Part shown: positions 1 to 8,351 of the stretch, in pieces
How the letters are laid out: each line of letters starts with the position of its first letter
How positions within the stretch are numbered: the stretch's first letter is position 1
DNA from: Photorhabdus caribbeanensis
GTDB taxonomy: Bacteria > Pseudomonadota > Gammaproteobacteria > Enterobacterales > Enterobacteriaceae
Reading direction: 5' to 3'
Assembly: GCF_018448885.1 (NCBI RefSeq)
Contig: NZ_RCWB01000025.1
Location: 1 to 64,000 of the forward strand
Length of the DNA: 64,000 bases
The notes under the pieces: model-generated
Databases searched by the model: none
What the model saw: the letters and a program-made list of their open reading frames with translations, nothing else
Told to the model about the DNA's origin: nothing
Position numbers and translations under genes: made by a program

Positions 1-211
1 CCAATATTCATATTTAAGGGTTGAAAATATTCTCAGGCTAATTATTTATTTGTGGCGGTAGGAAATATTGACACGTTAAACACGGGTAATGAGCAATGTA
101 AGACTAAAGCAATTTCATATTGCTATGCTACTGTCAATGACGACAAGAATCACATTGCTTTAGCTAGGTGAGTTTTAACTCATCAAAAAATGACCTTGTA
201 GGAGAGAGACA

Positions 212-1660
212 GTGAATAACCATTATGATGTTTTGATTATTGGCGCTGGTATTGCAGGCATTGGTACAGCATGTCATTTAACAAGGAAATGCCCTGATAA
301 GAAGTTTATTATCTTAGAACGTCGCCAGAGGATAGGTGGTACTTGGGATTTATTTCGCTATCCCGGCATTCGCTCAGATTCAGATATGATGAGCTATGGC
401 TATACATTCCGCCCCTGGACAGATACCAGTGTTTTTGCCGATGGTCCCTCAATTAAAAGTTATATCAATGCAACGGCAAAAGAGTATGAAGTTGATAAGA
501 AAATAGAGTTTGGGCTAAAAATCACTCATACTGACTGGTCAAATGCGACTCGCCAATGGACCGTTACCGCAATTGACGAAATCAGTGGGGAAACTCGGCA
601 ATTTACCTGTCGTTTTCTCGTCGCTGCAACAGGTTATTATAACTATGATGAACCTCATTTACCTGAATTCCCCGGTATTAAAGATTTTAAAGGCCCAGTA
701 ATTCACCCTCAACTCTGGCCTGAGGAATTGGATTACAAAGGAAAGCGAGTCGTTGTCATTGGTAGTGGCGCAACAGCAGTTACTTTACTGCCGGCAATGG
801 CACATGATACTTCCCATATCACGATGCTACAGCGCTCCCCGAGTTATATTCTTTCTATCCCTGAAAGGGACAAAATAGCCGAGTTCTGCAAAGGCATTAT
901 TCCACAGCGCTGGATTTACACATTGAGTAGAAAGCGCAATCTCTTTTTCCAGCGCTTAATTTATAAAACGAGTCGACATTTACCTAATTTATTGAAATCA
1001 CTTTTACTGTCATCTGCTCGCAAGCGTGTCGGCCCAGATTTTGACATGAAGCATTTAACGCCAAAATATATGCCGTGGGATGAACGGCTCTGTTTTATTC
1101 CCAGCAGTAACCTATTTAAGGTACTAAAAGAAGGTAAAGCTTCTATCGTTACTGACTATATTGAACGCATAACTGAAAACAGTATCTTATTACAATCCGG
1201 CAAGGAATTACCCGCAGATATTATTGTTACAGCGACTGGGCTGAAATTACATTTTATGGGTGGAATTGAACTCACTATTGATGGGCAAAAACAGCAAGCT
1301 CATGATCGCATGCTTTATAAGGGAACGTTGGTACAGAATGTCCCTAATTTTGCCTGTATATTTGGTTATATCAATAACGCCTGGACGTTGAAAGTTGATC
1401 TATCTGCGGATTATATCTGCCGTTTATTAAACGAGATGGACCGTCGCGGTGCTGCCATTGTGACGCCACATGCTGAGCAGGGTGAGATGCAGGAGGACGA
1501 GCATATTTTTGGCGCCTTGCGAGCCGGTTACGTAAAACGAGCAAAGGACTTGCTTCCTCGTCAGGGATATAGCTCAACCTGGCGGGTTCCACATGATTAC
1601 AAAAAAGATAAACAAGTTTTGGAGCAGCCTGTAGATGATGCCGCGTTGAAATGGATATAA
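212..1660 (+). CDS. Flavin-containing monooxygenase, Baeyer-Villiger type
   Basis: Likely a soluble FAD- and NADPH-dependent enzyme that inserts oxygen next to a ketone or oxidises a heteroatom. The 482-residue protein begins with a Rossmann FAD motif, GAGIAG at residues 11-16. A second dinucleotide motif, GSGATA, lies near residue 187. Between them, near residues 159-170, is FKGPVIHPQLWP, which fits the Baeyer-Villiger fingerprint FxGxxxHxxxWP. The start is GTG at 212, supported by the strong GGAGAGA ribosome site just upstream. The length is normal for the family. It stands alone and converges on the protease gene, with a shared terminator between. The substrate cannot be read from the sequence. 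Family assignment is firm; a Baeyer-Villiger rather than N-oxidising role is inferred from the fingerprint. Confidence 0.85.
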   Translation: MNNHYDVLIIGAGIAGIGTACHLTRKCPDKKFIILERRQRIGGTWDLFRYPGIRSDSDMMSYGYTFRPWTDTSVFADGPSIKSYINATAKEYEVDKKIEFGLKITHTDWSNATRQWTVTAIDEISGETRQFTCRFLVAATGYYNYDEPHLPEFPGIKDFKGPVIHPQLWPEELDYKGKRVVVIGSGATAVTLLPAMAHDTSHITMLQRSPSYILSIPERDKIAEFCKGIIPQRWIYTLSRKRNLFFQRLIYKTSRHLPNLLKSLLLSSARKRVGPDFDMKHLTPKYMPWDERLCFIPSSNLFKVLKEGKASIVTDYIERITENSILLQSGKELPADIIVTATGLKLHFMGGIELTIDGQKQQAHDRMLYKGTLVQNVPNFACIFGYINNAWTLKVDLSADYICRLLNEMDRRGAAIVTPHAEQGEMQEDEHIFGALRAGYVKRAKDLLPRQGYSSTWRVPHDYKKDKQVLEQPVDDAALKWI

Positions 1661-1699
1661 CTTCACGAAATTAAAAAATCAGTGGTTATATTAAGATTA

Positions 1700-1736
1700 C
1701 CAGCCCGTTATGATAAATAAACGGGCTGGTTGTTGT
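1700..1736. terminator. Bidirectional intrinsic terminator
   Basis: A perfect 10-bp stem (CCAGCCCGTT paired with AACGGGCTGG, arms 1700-1709 and 1720-1729) is followed on the plus strand by a T-rich stretch. It lies between the convergent monooxygenase and M48 protease genes and can serve both. Confidence 0.8.
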
Positions 1737-1738
1737 TA

Positions 1739-3865
1739 TTAATCGGATTGATGCTGATTTAAAGCATGTCGGGCATGAGCGGCTTGAAGATAGTTATGGA
1801 TCATTTCAATAACTTCTCCATCAGATATTTTTTTACCATTGGCTTTCGGCGTTCCTACAAAACCATAAAAGAGATGGCGTTTTTTCTTCCGTAATTTTCC
1901 CCTGCCTAATCGTTTTTTAGGCGTCATATCTGGCAGAGTGGCATTATCTGCCAGCTCAAGCGTTAATGTGCTCACTTTGAAGAAGAAGGAATCAAAAGTC
2001 GTATAATTGAAATCAATAATATTATGCAGAGGATAAGGCGTCTGAAAATCAGGGCCACTGATTTTTGTTGGCTCCCAAATTATCATGCTGTTTTTGCAGC
2101 GTTTATAGATGATAATTGCGAATAACAAACAAGGTAAATTGACTAAAGCAATTAGTGCGGAGACTAAAAAAATTGACTCTAATATACGCTCTGAATTGAT
2201 TTCTTTTATAACGAAAGACAAAAAGAACCCACTGCCCACCATAATCATAAAAATAAAAGGCGAAATAAACATAAGATTACGTTTACTGGATACAGTCAAA
2301 GTGGTAGTTTCAGATGCCGATACCGCCTGCTCTTCCCAAATTTGTTTCTGCTCTTGATAATACTCGTCAATTTCACCTGACAAGTTTTGTGTTAATTCCA
2401 CTGAAAGCGCTTTAGCATCAGTAAATAGATCATCAATATTATTGTAATGTCCTGCTTCAACCGGACGCGAAGCATAATCCAGCAATTCCTGTTCTATTGG
2501 CAACTCTAATGCTTCAATACGTGATTTAGTTGTTGGATGGGTATCCGTAGGGTGAGTAAGCTCATTTTCCAAGAACTGGCCCGCATCAGGAATGCCATTT
2601 TCGCGCAGGTTATCAATAATAACAGGCAAGAGATCATCGGCTTTCAATTTACCTTCAAACAATACTGATAATTGCTGGTTAACTGCCTCGCTCACCGCAG
2701 AAATACGCAATAAAGCGCTAGAAATAGCTTGAGCACTACTCAACCTGGCACCCACAGCATCGGCAGCATATTCACGGATACGGCTCCAATGATTCACCGC
2801 AAAATCAAATTGTTGGATGAAGAAGATACCCAAATAAATGGAAGGACTCATCACCAGACGGCTATAGTAATCTTCTCTATCCTTGATGTTACTGATCATC
2901 ACATCGATGCTGCGGCTCATCCCTGCGTAGATAGGTGAAAAGTGAAGACTGTAGGTAGTATCTTCACCGGTAAAGTGCCCTAATTCATGACCGATCACCG
3001 CTGCGGATTCTTCACGGCTTAACAATGCTCCATAGATTAGCGGAAAATATAAGGTACGACCTTCAAGTACCTGCTCATTATTGATGCAAACAGGGTAGGA
3101 AGTCACAAAGAAACATTCCGTCAAACCAACAACAATATTGTCTGGCGGCGCTGTACCAACTTGTTCAGCTAACTCATTGATCCATTGCCATAGGCCAGGA
3201 GCTTCCTCTGGAGTCACTGCTTTTCCCATCAAATGGGAAGCCGAAGGGGAAAACATAACAAAACAGTGTTTGAGTTTCGCAATACCCTTAATGATGCACC
3301 ACAGAATTGCCAATGCTATCACGCCCGCAACAGCAACAATTTTTGCCCCGCCACCTCTCATTTCAAAATTACCAATAAACCAAAGTATTTCGTAGCTGAT
3401 CAGGGAAAAAATACCGAGGCCAATTAATGTCATTTGTCCGATAAGAATAAAAGGTAGTAACCGACGACAGCGATCAAATACCCTCAATAATTCATCTCGG
3501 GATTTGCGGGCCACATGACCACTGCGTATACATAGCAAAATCGCGAATCCCCCTAACAGTAGTGATAATACACCACCGCCAATCGTCCCTAGATCTAAAA
3601 TTGACTGAAACTCGCTGAATGTGGCTTCTTTGCTATTAATTATTTCCTCTGTTCTATTGAGGATTTGATTGACAGTAAAAGAAGTGTCGCCGAACTTCAT
3701 GGTAATATTGGGATCAGTTTGCAACAACTGTGTCGCTTTGGCATGCAATAATTTAATGCTATCGAGGGATTCAGTCAGTTCACTGGTTCGGTAATATTGC
3801 CAGCCACCATAACAACTTAATACTAACGGCAAAGCAAGTAACCAAAGAAAAAGTCTGTTACGCAT
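1739..3865 (-). CDS. Membrane-bound M48 family zinc metalloprotease
   Basis: A 708-residue inner-membrane protein with an M48 (Ste24/HtpX-type) peptidase core. The zinc motif HELGH is at residues 293-297. The third ligand is probably Glu365 in the sequence REYAAD. Hydrophobic segments lie near residues 5-22, 95-113, 140-163 and 175-195, with two more near 550-620, so the catalytic core is held between membrane anchors. It is longer than HtpX (about 290 residues) and has a basic C-terminal tail near 660-680. A role in quality control of membrane proteins is known for the family but not shown here. It is monocistronic, transcribed toward the monooxygenase. Start ATG at 3865 is the only sensible one before the first membrane helix. 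Confidence 0.8.
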   Translation of the reverse strand: MRNRLFLWLLALPLVLSCYGGWQYYRTSELTESLDSIKLLHAKATQLLQTDPNITMKFGDTSFTVNQILNRTEEIINSKEATFSEFQSILDLGTIGGGVLSLLLGGFAILLCIRSGHVARKSRDELLRVFDRCRRLLPFILIGQMTLIGLGIFSLISYEILWFIGNFEMRGGGAKIVAVAGVIALAILWCIIKGIAKLKHCFVMFSPSASHLMGKAVTPEEAPGLWQWINELAEQVGTAPPDNIVVGLTECFFVTSYPVCINNEQVLEGRTLYFPLIYGALLSREESAAVIGHELGHFTGEDTTYSLHFSPIYAGMSRSIDVMISNIKDREDYYSRLVMSPSIYLGIFFIQQFDFAVNHWSRIREYAADAVGARLSSAQAISSALLRISAVSEAVNQQLSVLFEGKLKADDLLPVIIDNLRENGIPDAGQFLENELTHPTDTHPTTKSRIEALELPIEQELLDYASRPVEAGHYNNIDDLFTDAKALSVELTQNLSGEIDEYYQEQKQIWEEQAVSASETTTLTVSSKRNLMFISPFIFMIMVGSGFFLSFVIKEINSERILESIFLVSALIALVNLPCLLFAIIIYKRCKNSMIIWEPTKISGPDFQTPYPLHNIIDFNYTTFDSFFFKVSTLTLELADNATLPDMTPKKRLGRGKLRKKKRHLFYGFVGTPKANGKKISDGEVIEMIHNYLQAAHARHALNQHQSD

Positions 3866-4011
3866 TGGATATGTCCTATTTATACTTTTATTGACGTTAT
3901 ATTATTTGGTTTTTTTTAAAACACAAATAAAATTCTTACTTCATGGAAATAGAGTTCATTGTTCTGTTTAAAAAACAGGGTTAATAAAGTGAGAGATAAA
4001 TTGAGCTCTTT

Positions 4012-4138
4012 TATACCGGTTATCCTTCAAATTACCTCTTTGTTGGCGGCACTCACTCCCCCCGGCCACATAGTTATCTATGCTCCCGGGGATTCGCTCC
4101 CTTGCCGTCGCGATCCATCTTGAAATCCATAGGGTATA
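4012..4138. repeat. ERIC-like palindromic repeat, copy 1
   Basis: This is a 127-bp imperfect palindrome whose ends read TATACC and GGGTATA. It contains CCCGGGGATTCGC and, inverted, a GGGGTGAGTG-type block, which resemble the classic ERIC core motifs. A second copy at 6467-6589 is about 85 percent alike by eye. It lies in the gap upstream of the M48 gene. It is non-coding and probably transcribed as a long hairpin. Confidence 0.75.
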
Positions 4139-4310
4139 GATGATATAGAATATGATTCTTAATTCAGAAATGAGATTAAGGTCAAAATCGCAATACCATA
4201 CGCCTAAATATCCTAAGTCGCATTCTATTTTAAATGGTAACTCATTTATTCTCGGAATAAAGGTAACTAGGTTTATTTTTTTACTGTTTACTAATAATGA
4301 GTATTCGAAA

Positions 4311-4333
4311 TGGGGATAATCTGCTTATCCCCA
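4311..4333 (-). terminator. Terminator hairpin after rhomboid gene
   Basis: TGGGGATAA pairs perfectly with TTATCCCCA around a 5-base loop, 12 bases past the stop codon of the minus-strand rhomboid gene. The T-tract is short (TTT), so termination strength is uncertain. Confidence 0.55.
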
Positions 4334-4344
4334 ATATCATAAAA

Positions 4345-4905
4345 CTAATGGCGCGTTATTACCCATCTCTTCGACAGCCAAGAGAAAACCAGACCAGATA
4401 TTGCACCAAAAATATGGCCTTCCGTTGAAATATCCTCTTGCCACGGTAGCAGACCAAACACGATCCCACCGTAGTACACAAACACCAAAATCGCAAAGAA
4501 GAGATCTTTTATTCTTCTCAGGAAAAAGGCGTTAGCCAGCAGCAATCCCCATAGACCAAAAATCCATCCGCTGGCGCCAATATGAATAGCCGTGCGCCCA
4601 AATAACCAAACTAATGTTCCGCCCACAAAGATAATAAACAAGCTGGCTATCACATAATAACGTATGGAGTGTGCCATCAGTAACGCACTCAATACTAATA
4701 ATGCGGGGAGATTACTAAACAAGTGCCCCCAGCTGCCATGCAGGAATGGAGATAGGGGAATACCAATTAACCCTTGAGAATATCGGGGTATGATGCCGAA
4801 ATTGCTTAGTGCGCCACCGGTTAAAGTATCAAACAATTGAATTACGATCAGTATTACTGCTAACCCTATTAGTATATGAAAGCGTTGCTTTAGCCCTGTT
4901 TTCAC
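4345..4905 (-). CDS. Small rhomboid-family intramembrane serine protease
   Basis: A 186-residue polytopic membrane protein. The rhomboid serine motif GASG is present with Ser112 as likely nucleophile, and TEGHIFGAISG supplies His164 as its partner. The HGSWGHLFSN segment at 56-65 matches the conserved loop/TM2 entry of rhomboids. About six hydrophobic segments cover nearly the whole chain, so this is the minimal six-helix core without a cytosolic domain. Rhomboids cleave transmembrane substrates inside the bilayer. Its substrate is unknown. It is monocistronic with a hairpin terminator downstream. The gene is full length for this subgroup. Confidence 0.75.
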   Translation of the reverse strand: MKTGLKQRFHILIGLAVILIVIQLFDTLTGGALSNFGIIPRYSQGLIGIPLSPFLHGSWGHLFSNLPALLVLSALLMAHSIRYYVIASLFIIFVGGTLVWLFGRTAIHIGASGWIFGLWGLLLANAFFLRRIKDLFFAILVFVYYGGIVFGLLPWQEDISTEGHIFGAISGLVFSWLSKRWVITRH

Positions 4906-5124
4906 TCTGTTGTTGCCTTATGATTTATTGGAAATCAAAATGAACTTTGTCTCAATAAAGGTGTTATGAGCAAAGTTGACACTACTATCACCACCATATC
5001 CCGAAAGTTTGGAATTTAACAGTTTTGATGTAAAAACTAAATTCTATTTTGGCGCAACCAATTCGGTTTGGTGACAAAAAACAATCATAAATAATTTTTC
5101 ACAATTATGATACACCAACTCTTT

Positions 5125-5383
5125 TTATTCTCTGCTATTCATGTAGGAGGATAAATTTAAAAACGTTTTCACTTTCTCAAGCAACTGCCACATATACTGA
5201 CAGCCATGATTTCGTGTCACCGTTTCATGCAAGGATTGCCACAGACGCTCAATTTTATTCAGCCGGGGAGAATAAACAGATAAAAAACAATAAGTTAAAT
5301 TTAGGGTGACGAGCCAGCCAATCACTGATCAGTCGGCTTTTATGGATACTGTAGTTATCCAAAATAAGAACAAAAATGCCGAT
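5125..5383 (-). pseudogene. IS630-family transposase fragment, frameshifted
   Basis: Only the C-terminal part of a DDE transposase remains. Reading on the minus strand, one frame gives LILDNYSIHKS, which holds the second catalytic Asp. The next frame gives VYSPRLNKIERLW, which holds the catalytic Glu. The two halves join if one base is removed from the A6 run at 5282-5287, so a homopolymer insertion broke the gene. The N-terminal half and the first Asp are absent, and the 5' edge runs into the terminator at 5372-5401. It is therefore a dead remnant marking past insertion here. Confidence 0.75.
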
Positions 5384-5401
5384 CTTGAATATCGGCATTT
5401 T
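5372..5401 (-). terminator. Terminator of the Rpn-family gene
   Basis: A perfect 11-bp stem (AAAATGCCGAT with ATCGGCATTTT, 8-base loop) ends in a T run on the minus strand, 22 bases after the stop of the upstream Rpn-family gene. Confidence 0.75.
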
Positions 5402-5422
5402 GCTGTAAAAGAGAAGATGAAT

Positions 5423-6421
5423 TTAATGCTTTAACATTTCAATTTTATCCCGGCTCAGTCCGGTACTGGTGACAATAATGTCCAAACTCACGCCATGCCG
5501 TAATAAGGCGCGAGCCGTTTCCACTTTACCTTTCTCTCGGCCTAGTTCAATGCCTTCCTCTCGGCCTAGTTCAATACCTTTCTCCCGGCCTAGTTCAATA
5601 CCTTCCTCTCGGCCTAGTTCAATACCTTCCTCTCGGCCTCGCTCAATACCTCGCTCAAGCCCTTTTTGTTCAAGCTGTTCTGCAATAGTCATCAACATTG
5701 TTTCATGCTCCGGAGATTGTTCAATCAGTTGATGGACAAATTGTGAGAGATCCAGCGTATGTCCATTCAGTAAAATATAGTATAACACCACATTGCGCTG
5801 TTCGGCTGTATTATACCCTGCATTCAAGAGTTCCACCAATTGGGGGACCCATTCCAGTATATCCCGGCAGCGGATATGTTTTTGCACCAGTTCCATCAGG
5901 GCAACCCCTTTATGCGTCAGGATTTCTTCATCGCTGAGTACACTGACGTCCACCAACGGAAACGCCTGGCAGTACAAGCGGGCAGCCTGTTCAGGGAACG
6001 TAAAACAATCCAGCCACCGGTTTGAGTAAGGATAAGGACGAACCTCACCATGATAAAACAGCAAAGGCACCACCAGAGGGAGTTCAGTATGGCCTTTTTT
6101 CAGATGAGCCGCCATCGCTAACATGGCGTAATGCATCAGCCGCCAGGCCATCAATGGGTCAGGAGTGGACTGATGTTCAATCAGACAATAGATATAGCCC
6201 TGCCCCCGGGCCGTTTCAACCGAGTACAGCACATCACTGTGCAACTGACGTAAATGCCGATCCACAAAGCTGCCGGGCTCCAGTTTCAATGTGGCTAAAT
6301 CACACAACAACTGGATCTCTTCGGGCAGATAAAGGGATAGAAACTCTCTGGCCGTTTCAGGTTGCGTTAAAAAATACTTAAATAACGAGTCATGGTGAGG
6401 CTGTTTTTCTTTCTTTGCCAC
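5423..6421 (-). CDS. Rpn family recombination-promoting nuclease/putative transposase
   Basis: A 332-residue protein of the Rpn/YhgA-like group (PD-(D/E)XK nuclease fold), common and multicopy in enterics. The N-terminus KQPHHDSLFKYFL matches the family opening, and the catalytic region is seen as HSDVLYSV followed by CLIEHQS around residues 65-90 (D...ExQ pattern). The E. coli homologues are DNA endonucleases that stimulate recombination. Near residues 256-296 are five charged octapeptide repeats of the type GIELGREE/K, probably one long helix or coiled coil, and then a short C-terminal helix-turn region. The start at 6421 is the natural family start. It has its own terminator. The octad number is likely to vary between strains. 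Confidence 0.8.
   Translation of the reverse strand: MAKKEKQPHHDSLFKYFLTQPETAREFLSLYLPEEIQLLCDLATLKLEPGSFVDRHLRQLHSDVLYSVETARGQGYIYCLIEHQSTPDPLMAWRLMHYAMLAMAAHLKKGHTELPLVVPLLFYHGEVRPYPYSNRWLDCFTFPEQAARLYCQAFPLVDVSVLSDEEILTHKGVALMELVQKHIRCRDILEWVPQLVELLNAGYNTAEQRNVVLYYILLNGHTLDLSQFVHQLIEQSPEHETMLMTIAEQLEQKGLERGIERGREEGIELGREEGIELGREKGIELGREEGIELGREKGKVETARALLRHGVSLDIIVTSTGLSRDKIEMLKH
5534..5653 (-). repeat. Five 24-bp tandem repeats inside Rpn-family gene
   Basis: Five nearly identical 24-bp units encode the octads GIERGREE, GIELGREE, GIELGREK, GIELGREE and GIELGREK. The unit is in frame, so copy-number change lengthens or shortens the charged helix without a frameshift. Confidence 0.8.
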
Positions 6422-6466
6422 AATCTGTTTCTCTGTCTTATTAGTTAGTCATTATCACTCATTGTC

Positions 6467-6589
6467 TATACCCGTCATCTTTCAAGTTGCCTCTTTGTTG
6501 GCTGCACTCACCCCGGTAACATAGTTCTCTATGCTCTCGGGGATTCGCTCCCTTGCCGCCACGATGTATCTTGAAATCCATAAGGTATA
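6467..6589. repeat. ERIC-like palindromic repeat, copy 2
   Basis: This 123-bp element has TATACCC and GGTATA ends and the same internal order of motifs as the copy at 4012-4138. It sits directly upstream of the Rpn-family gene. Differences from copy 1 are scattered substitutions and small indels, as expected of an old non-coding repeat. Confidence 0.75.
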
Positions 6590-7132
6590 GTATTTCTACC
6601 AAGTCACAAAAAACATTGTCTCAGATTTCCTCAGGCAAATCTTTACCGAATGGATTAATAGAAGAGCCTAAATAATCAAATATCAGAAAAGGAAAAATGA
6701 GAAAATATTATATTTACAACAATTACTTTATGAAAGACATTCATTTCAATGAGTTTTTAACTTTCATTCGCATAATAACAATCCCTTTATCAAAATGTCG
6801 ATTATTTATGTTTCCGTTTGTCTTGGATATTCAGATCGAAAAAATTGGGCTGAGTTCCATCCGGATGATCTATTATTTATTAGATTTGTAACCTCGCATC
6901 AATAAAAATTAAGTTTTTATTTCCCCATCACTATTAAATAATTTATTAATTTAACTTAGTAAATGATGTAAAAAAAGCGATATTATGCCGATTTTTTTAC
7001 GCCATATTTGACAACGCCAATAAAATTATCATCAAAATTACTTTCGATATTACAACAATTATGGGGCCAGGAGGAAAGCCCCTTGGTATATATCATACAA
7101 GATGGTTAAATAATCAGACTCAGTATTCCATA
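6590..7132. other. AT-rich gap, no supported gene
   Basis: Low-complexity AT-rich sequence. A 64-codon reading frame at 6697-6891 has a fair ribosome site but no recognisable features, and I do not call it. Near 6972-6998 is a degenerate hairpin resembling the terminator at 11215. Confidence 0.5.
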
Positions 7133-8026
7133 TTAAAAATCTTGGAAAAATATCGCTCGATCAAATGGTGTTCGGTAAAGAGAATTTTGTTGATCTATTG
7201 TGATTGCACCAGAAGACATACCAGAAATAATCCCTATCTGGCCCGACGCAAGATCTCCAGTCATCAGTGCATTCATATTATATTGGCAAAGTTCTATCTT
7301 CCATTTATCTGCCACAGCATTATACCACTCAATAATTAATGTACCGTTATTTGCCGCAAGTAATCCAATACGCCAACGTGACCAAGAATTTTTTGGCCAT
7401 TCATAACTCAGTAAAACACCAGAATAAGTATTGCTTAGTGTCGGTTGTCCTTTATAAATACCATCCATTTGTTTACCAACAAAATTGACTGACTGAGTTA
7501 AATTATCCTGAAGATTCCAAACCATAACATAAGGCGTCGCCGTGTCAATCGAAGTACCTAACGAAATATTTGATGGCATCCACTGAGTCTTACCTTGATA
7601 CCCTCCAGTCAAATGAATCGCCATATAGCCGTAACCAATATTTTGATATGTACCGCTTGCACTCGTTTTGTTGGATAGTACACACACTGAAATGTCAGGA
7701 TATGGATTACAAAACAGGTCCAACTCACAATAGCAATGTCTGGCATCAACAGGTGTGTCTGTTGCAATCCCAAGACAGTGACTGCCAATATTGCCAAATT
7801 TAGACAAAGTTTGTGCCTTAAAAGCTTTCCTTCCCCCAACACTGATGATATCCCAAGCGCTAGTCCCGTAACCTGAGTCCTTAAACAACACACCAGCTCT
7901 CTGTGTGGTCGCATCTATCCACCGGCCTTCAGGATATAAATTGGGCTCCCATACCGTTATTGGAACCGCTGTGGAATTAGACGAATTTTCAATTGAGGTT
8001 TGACTTTCATGTTGTTCTAATTTCAT
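7133..8026 (-). CDS. Unrecognised 297-residue protein, possibly a beta-sandwich
   Basis: I do not recognise this protein. It has no signal peptide or membrane segment. The first 25 residues are polar and Ser/Asn/Thr-rich and look disordered. The rest is rich in aromatic and Gly residues with alternating hydrophobic positions, for example WRIGLLAANNGTLIIEWYN near residues 218-236. This looks like an all-beta domain of the lectin/jelly-roll kind, which is inference only. The gene is divergent from the photopexin genes across a 325-bp AT-rich gap, so the two sides may share regulation. The start ATG at 8026 is preceded by a weak purine-rich site (AGGAGAT) at good distance. Confidence 0.6.
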   Translation of the reverse strand: MKLEQHESQTSIENSSNSTAVPITVWEPNLYPEGRWIDATTQRAGVLFKDSGYGTSAWDIISVGGRKAFKAQTLSKFGNIGSHCLGIATDTPVDARHCYCELDLFCNPYPDISVCVLSNKTSASGTYQNIGYGYMAIHLTGGYQGKTQWMPSNISLGTSIDTATPYVMVWNLQDNLTQSVNFVGKQMDGIYKGQPTLSNTYSGVLLSYEWPKNSWSRWRIGLLAANNGTLIIEWYNAVADKWKIELCQYNMNALMTGDLASGQIGIISGMSSGAITIDQQNSLYRTPFDRAIFFQDF

Positions 8027-8351
8027 GACTAAAATATCTCCTATAAAAAATACAATTACAGATTAATCTTGTATTTTATACCTTAGATAAAGTTCATCTT
8101 TAATTCTTAAATAAAGTAAGCCACACAAAATAAAACAACATTAAATACATTAACGAGTTGCTAATATATAGTCTTGCTTATAACCGATCATCAGCATTAA
8201 TTTAAATAATATAAATTTCTCTATTCACCAAACAGATAAGCAATATAATAGAATTAAATCGGTGTATCTTAATGTTATTTTAATCTATTGACGTGGTAAA
8301 AAACAAATTTAAACAAAATTTTAAATTCCAATCACCAAAAAGGATATATAA
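8027..8351. promoter_or_regulatory. Divergent AT-rich promoter region
   Basis: This gap must hold the promoters of both the minus-strand 297-residue gene and the photopexin genes. It is strongly AT-rich with no clear operator that I can name. The photopexin side ends in the ribosome site AAAGGA. Confidence 0.4.

Noticed and set aside
5469-5732. Ser/Pro-rich frame opposite the Rpn-family gene
   Set aside because: It is the antisense reading of the octapeptide repeat array; periodic sequence keeps other frames open by chance.
6697-6891. 64-codon frame with AAGGA upstream
   Set aside because: The composition is that of AT-rich non-coding DNA, with no motif or membrane pattern I can trust and no operon context.
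7065-7080. Short block CCAGGAGGAAAGCC shared with 11549
   Set aside because: About 14 bases of similarity in two non-coding gaps; too short to claim a repeat or remnant.
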